From: Methanobacteriota archaeon | GTDB lineage: Archaea > Thermoplasmatota > DTKX01 > GCA-020343715 | Reading direction: 5' to 3' | Assembly (NCBI GenBank): GCA_030594725.1 | Contig: JAUVEQ010000204.1 | Coordinates: forward strand, 1-5,699 | Length of the DNA stretch: 5,699 nucleotides | Shown here: piece by piece, positions 5,142 to 5,699 of the stretch | Layout of the letters: every line of letters starts with the position of its first letter | How positions within the stretch are numbered: position 1 is the first letter of the stretch | Made by a program: the position numbers and the translations under genes | Notes under the pieces: generated by a model | The model's input: only the letters and a program-made list of their open reading frames with translations | Database searches by the model: none | Told to the model about the DNA's origin: nothing

Positions 5142-5699
5142 TTGGAGCTTAACAGAAAGATGGTAACCGTAATCCTAGTGGCAATAATCATAATAGTGCC
5201 CGTGAGTGCCCTTGTTTGGGTCTCCTGGGGACCGACCCAACTGGATGACCTCACCATCGAGACCGTCACCCCTGACCTCACGAACGTGGACAGGGTGCTG
5301 ATCCTGGCCACGGCCACCGGGTCCGGCAGGGACTTCTCCGAGAAGGTGGACCTACAGGTCAAGTACGAGGGTGAGACGGTCTACTCGGGGAAGGTGACCT
5401 TCGACGAAGGCTACCTGGCCTACACGTTGCCCTTCGGGGATTTCTCTGTGGGCAACGGGGACTACAAGTTCAGGCTCATCTACGAGGAGTTCTCGGACAC
5501 GTTCGACTTCGAGCTGAACATCGTCGCCGAGAGACTGGGCGTCGTGGCGTCCGCCTCGCACAACTTCGAGTCGGCGGAGGTCCAGCCATGGGAGGCCGTC
5601 TACGTGTACCACGTGGTGTTCACCACGGACTGGCACTTCTTCACCCACAAGATCGATTCGAACGAGTTCGCATCGTACCAGCTGGGTTCGCTGTTCGTG
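5142..5699 (+). CDS. N-terminally anchored extracytoplasmic protein (partial, runs off right edge)
   Basis: The first 186 residues are visible; the reading frame is open to the window end. The chosen start is TTG 5142, giving a basic lead-in (ELNRK) and a GGGGGTG ribosome binding site at good spacing. ATG 5160 and GTG 5133 are alternatives. Residues 8-29 form one hydrophobic segment (VTVILVAIIIIVPVSALVWV) without a clear signal-peptidase site, so it is probably a signal anchor. Residues 36-130 alternate polar and hydrophobic residues like a beta-sandwich (DRVLILATATGSG, VDLQVKYEGETVYSGKV, NGDYKFRLIYEEF), loosely resembling Ig-like or MG2-like domains. A second unit begins about residue 131 and is rich in aromatics (WEAVYVYHVVFTTDWHFF). 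No family is recognised. It follows the surface-protein pair by 48 bases on the same strand and is probably part of the same envelope locus. Confidence 0.8.
   Translation, partial: MELNRKMVTVILVAIIIIVPVSALVWVSWGPTQLDDLTIETVTPDLTNVDRVLILATATGSGRDFSEKVDLQVKYEGETVYSGKVTFDEGYLAYTLPFGDFSVGNGDYKFRLIYEEFSDTFDFELNIVAERLGVVASASHNFESAEVQPWEAVYVYHVVFTTDWHFFTHKIDSNEFASYQLGSLFV

Noticed and set aside
1..5699. CRISPR array, tRNA, rRNA, insertion sequence or attachment site
   Set aside because: No regularly spaced repeats, no cloverleaf-like or rRNA-like stretch, no transposase or integrase sequence and no terminal inverted repeats were seen on either strand.

Overview
This window most likely comes from an archaeal chromosome of about 60% GC, probably Thermoplasmatota or a related euryarchaeal lineage. 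Three things point that way: a deoxyhypusine synthase gene of archaeal length, archaeal TATA boxes a few tens of bases upstream of several starts, and a membrane-anchored protein with tandem winged-helix domains of a kind common in euryarchaea. The lineage is an inference; the archaeal call is firmer.

The left part (1-1210) is on the minus strand. It holds the deoxyhypusine synthase gene dys (263-1210) and, overlapping its stop by one base, the start of an unrecognised single-pass membrane protein that runs off the left edge (1-263). Between dys and the next gene (1211-1335) lies one TATA box that could fire in both directions. The predicted dys leader can fold so that its Shine-Dalgarno sequence pairs with an upstream anti-Shine-Dalgarno-like stretch.

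The right part (1336-5699) is all on the plus strand and encodes the cell envelope. First is a 501-residue protein with a signal peptide, two beta-sandwich-like outer domains, a Gly-rich linker, a membrane region and two cytoplasmic winged-helix domains, so it looks like a one-component transmembrane transcription regulator. Then come two tandem paralogous surface proteins (2970-4001 and 4140-5093). They are about 61% identical over 260 ungapped residues, and both end in an IPGFDPF motif, a membrane helix and a charged or basic tail. Last is the start of another N-terminally anchored outer protein (5142 to the right edge).

A working model, inferred from layout only, is that the regulator senses something outside the membrane and controls the neighbouring surface-protein genes. 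Both paralog genes have their own TATA-like element with nearby dyad sequences that could be operators. No rRNA, tRNA, CRISPR array or mobile element was seen, and no gene-free stretch exceeds 140 bases.
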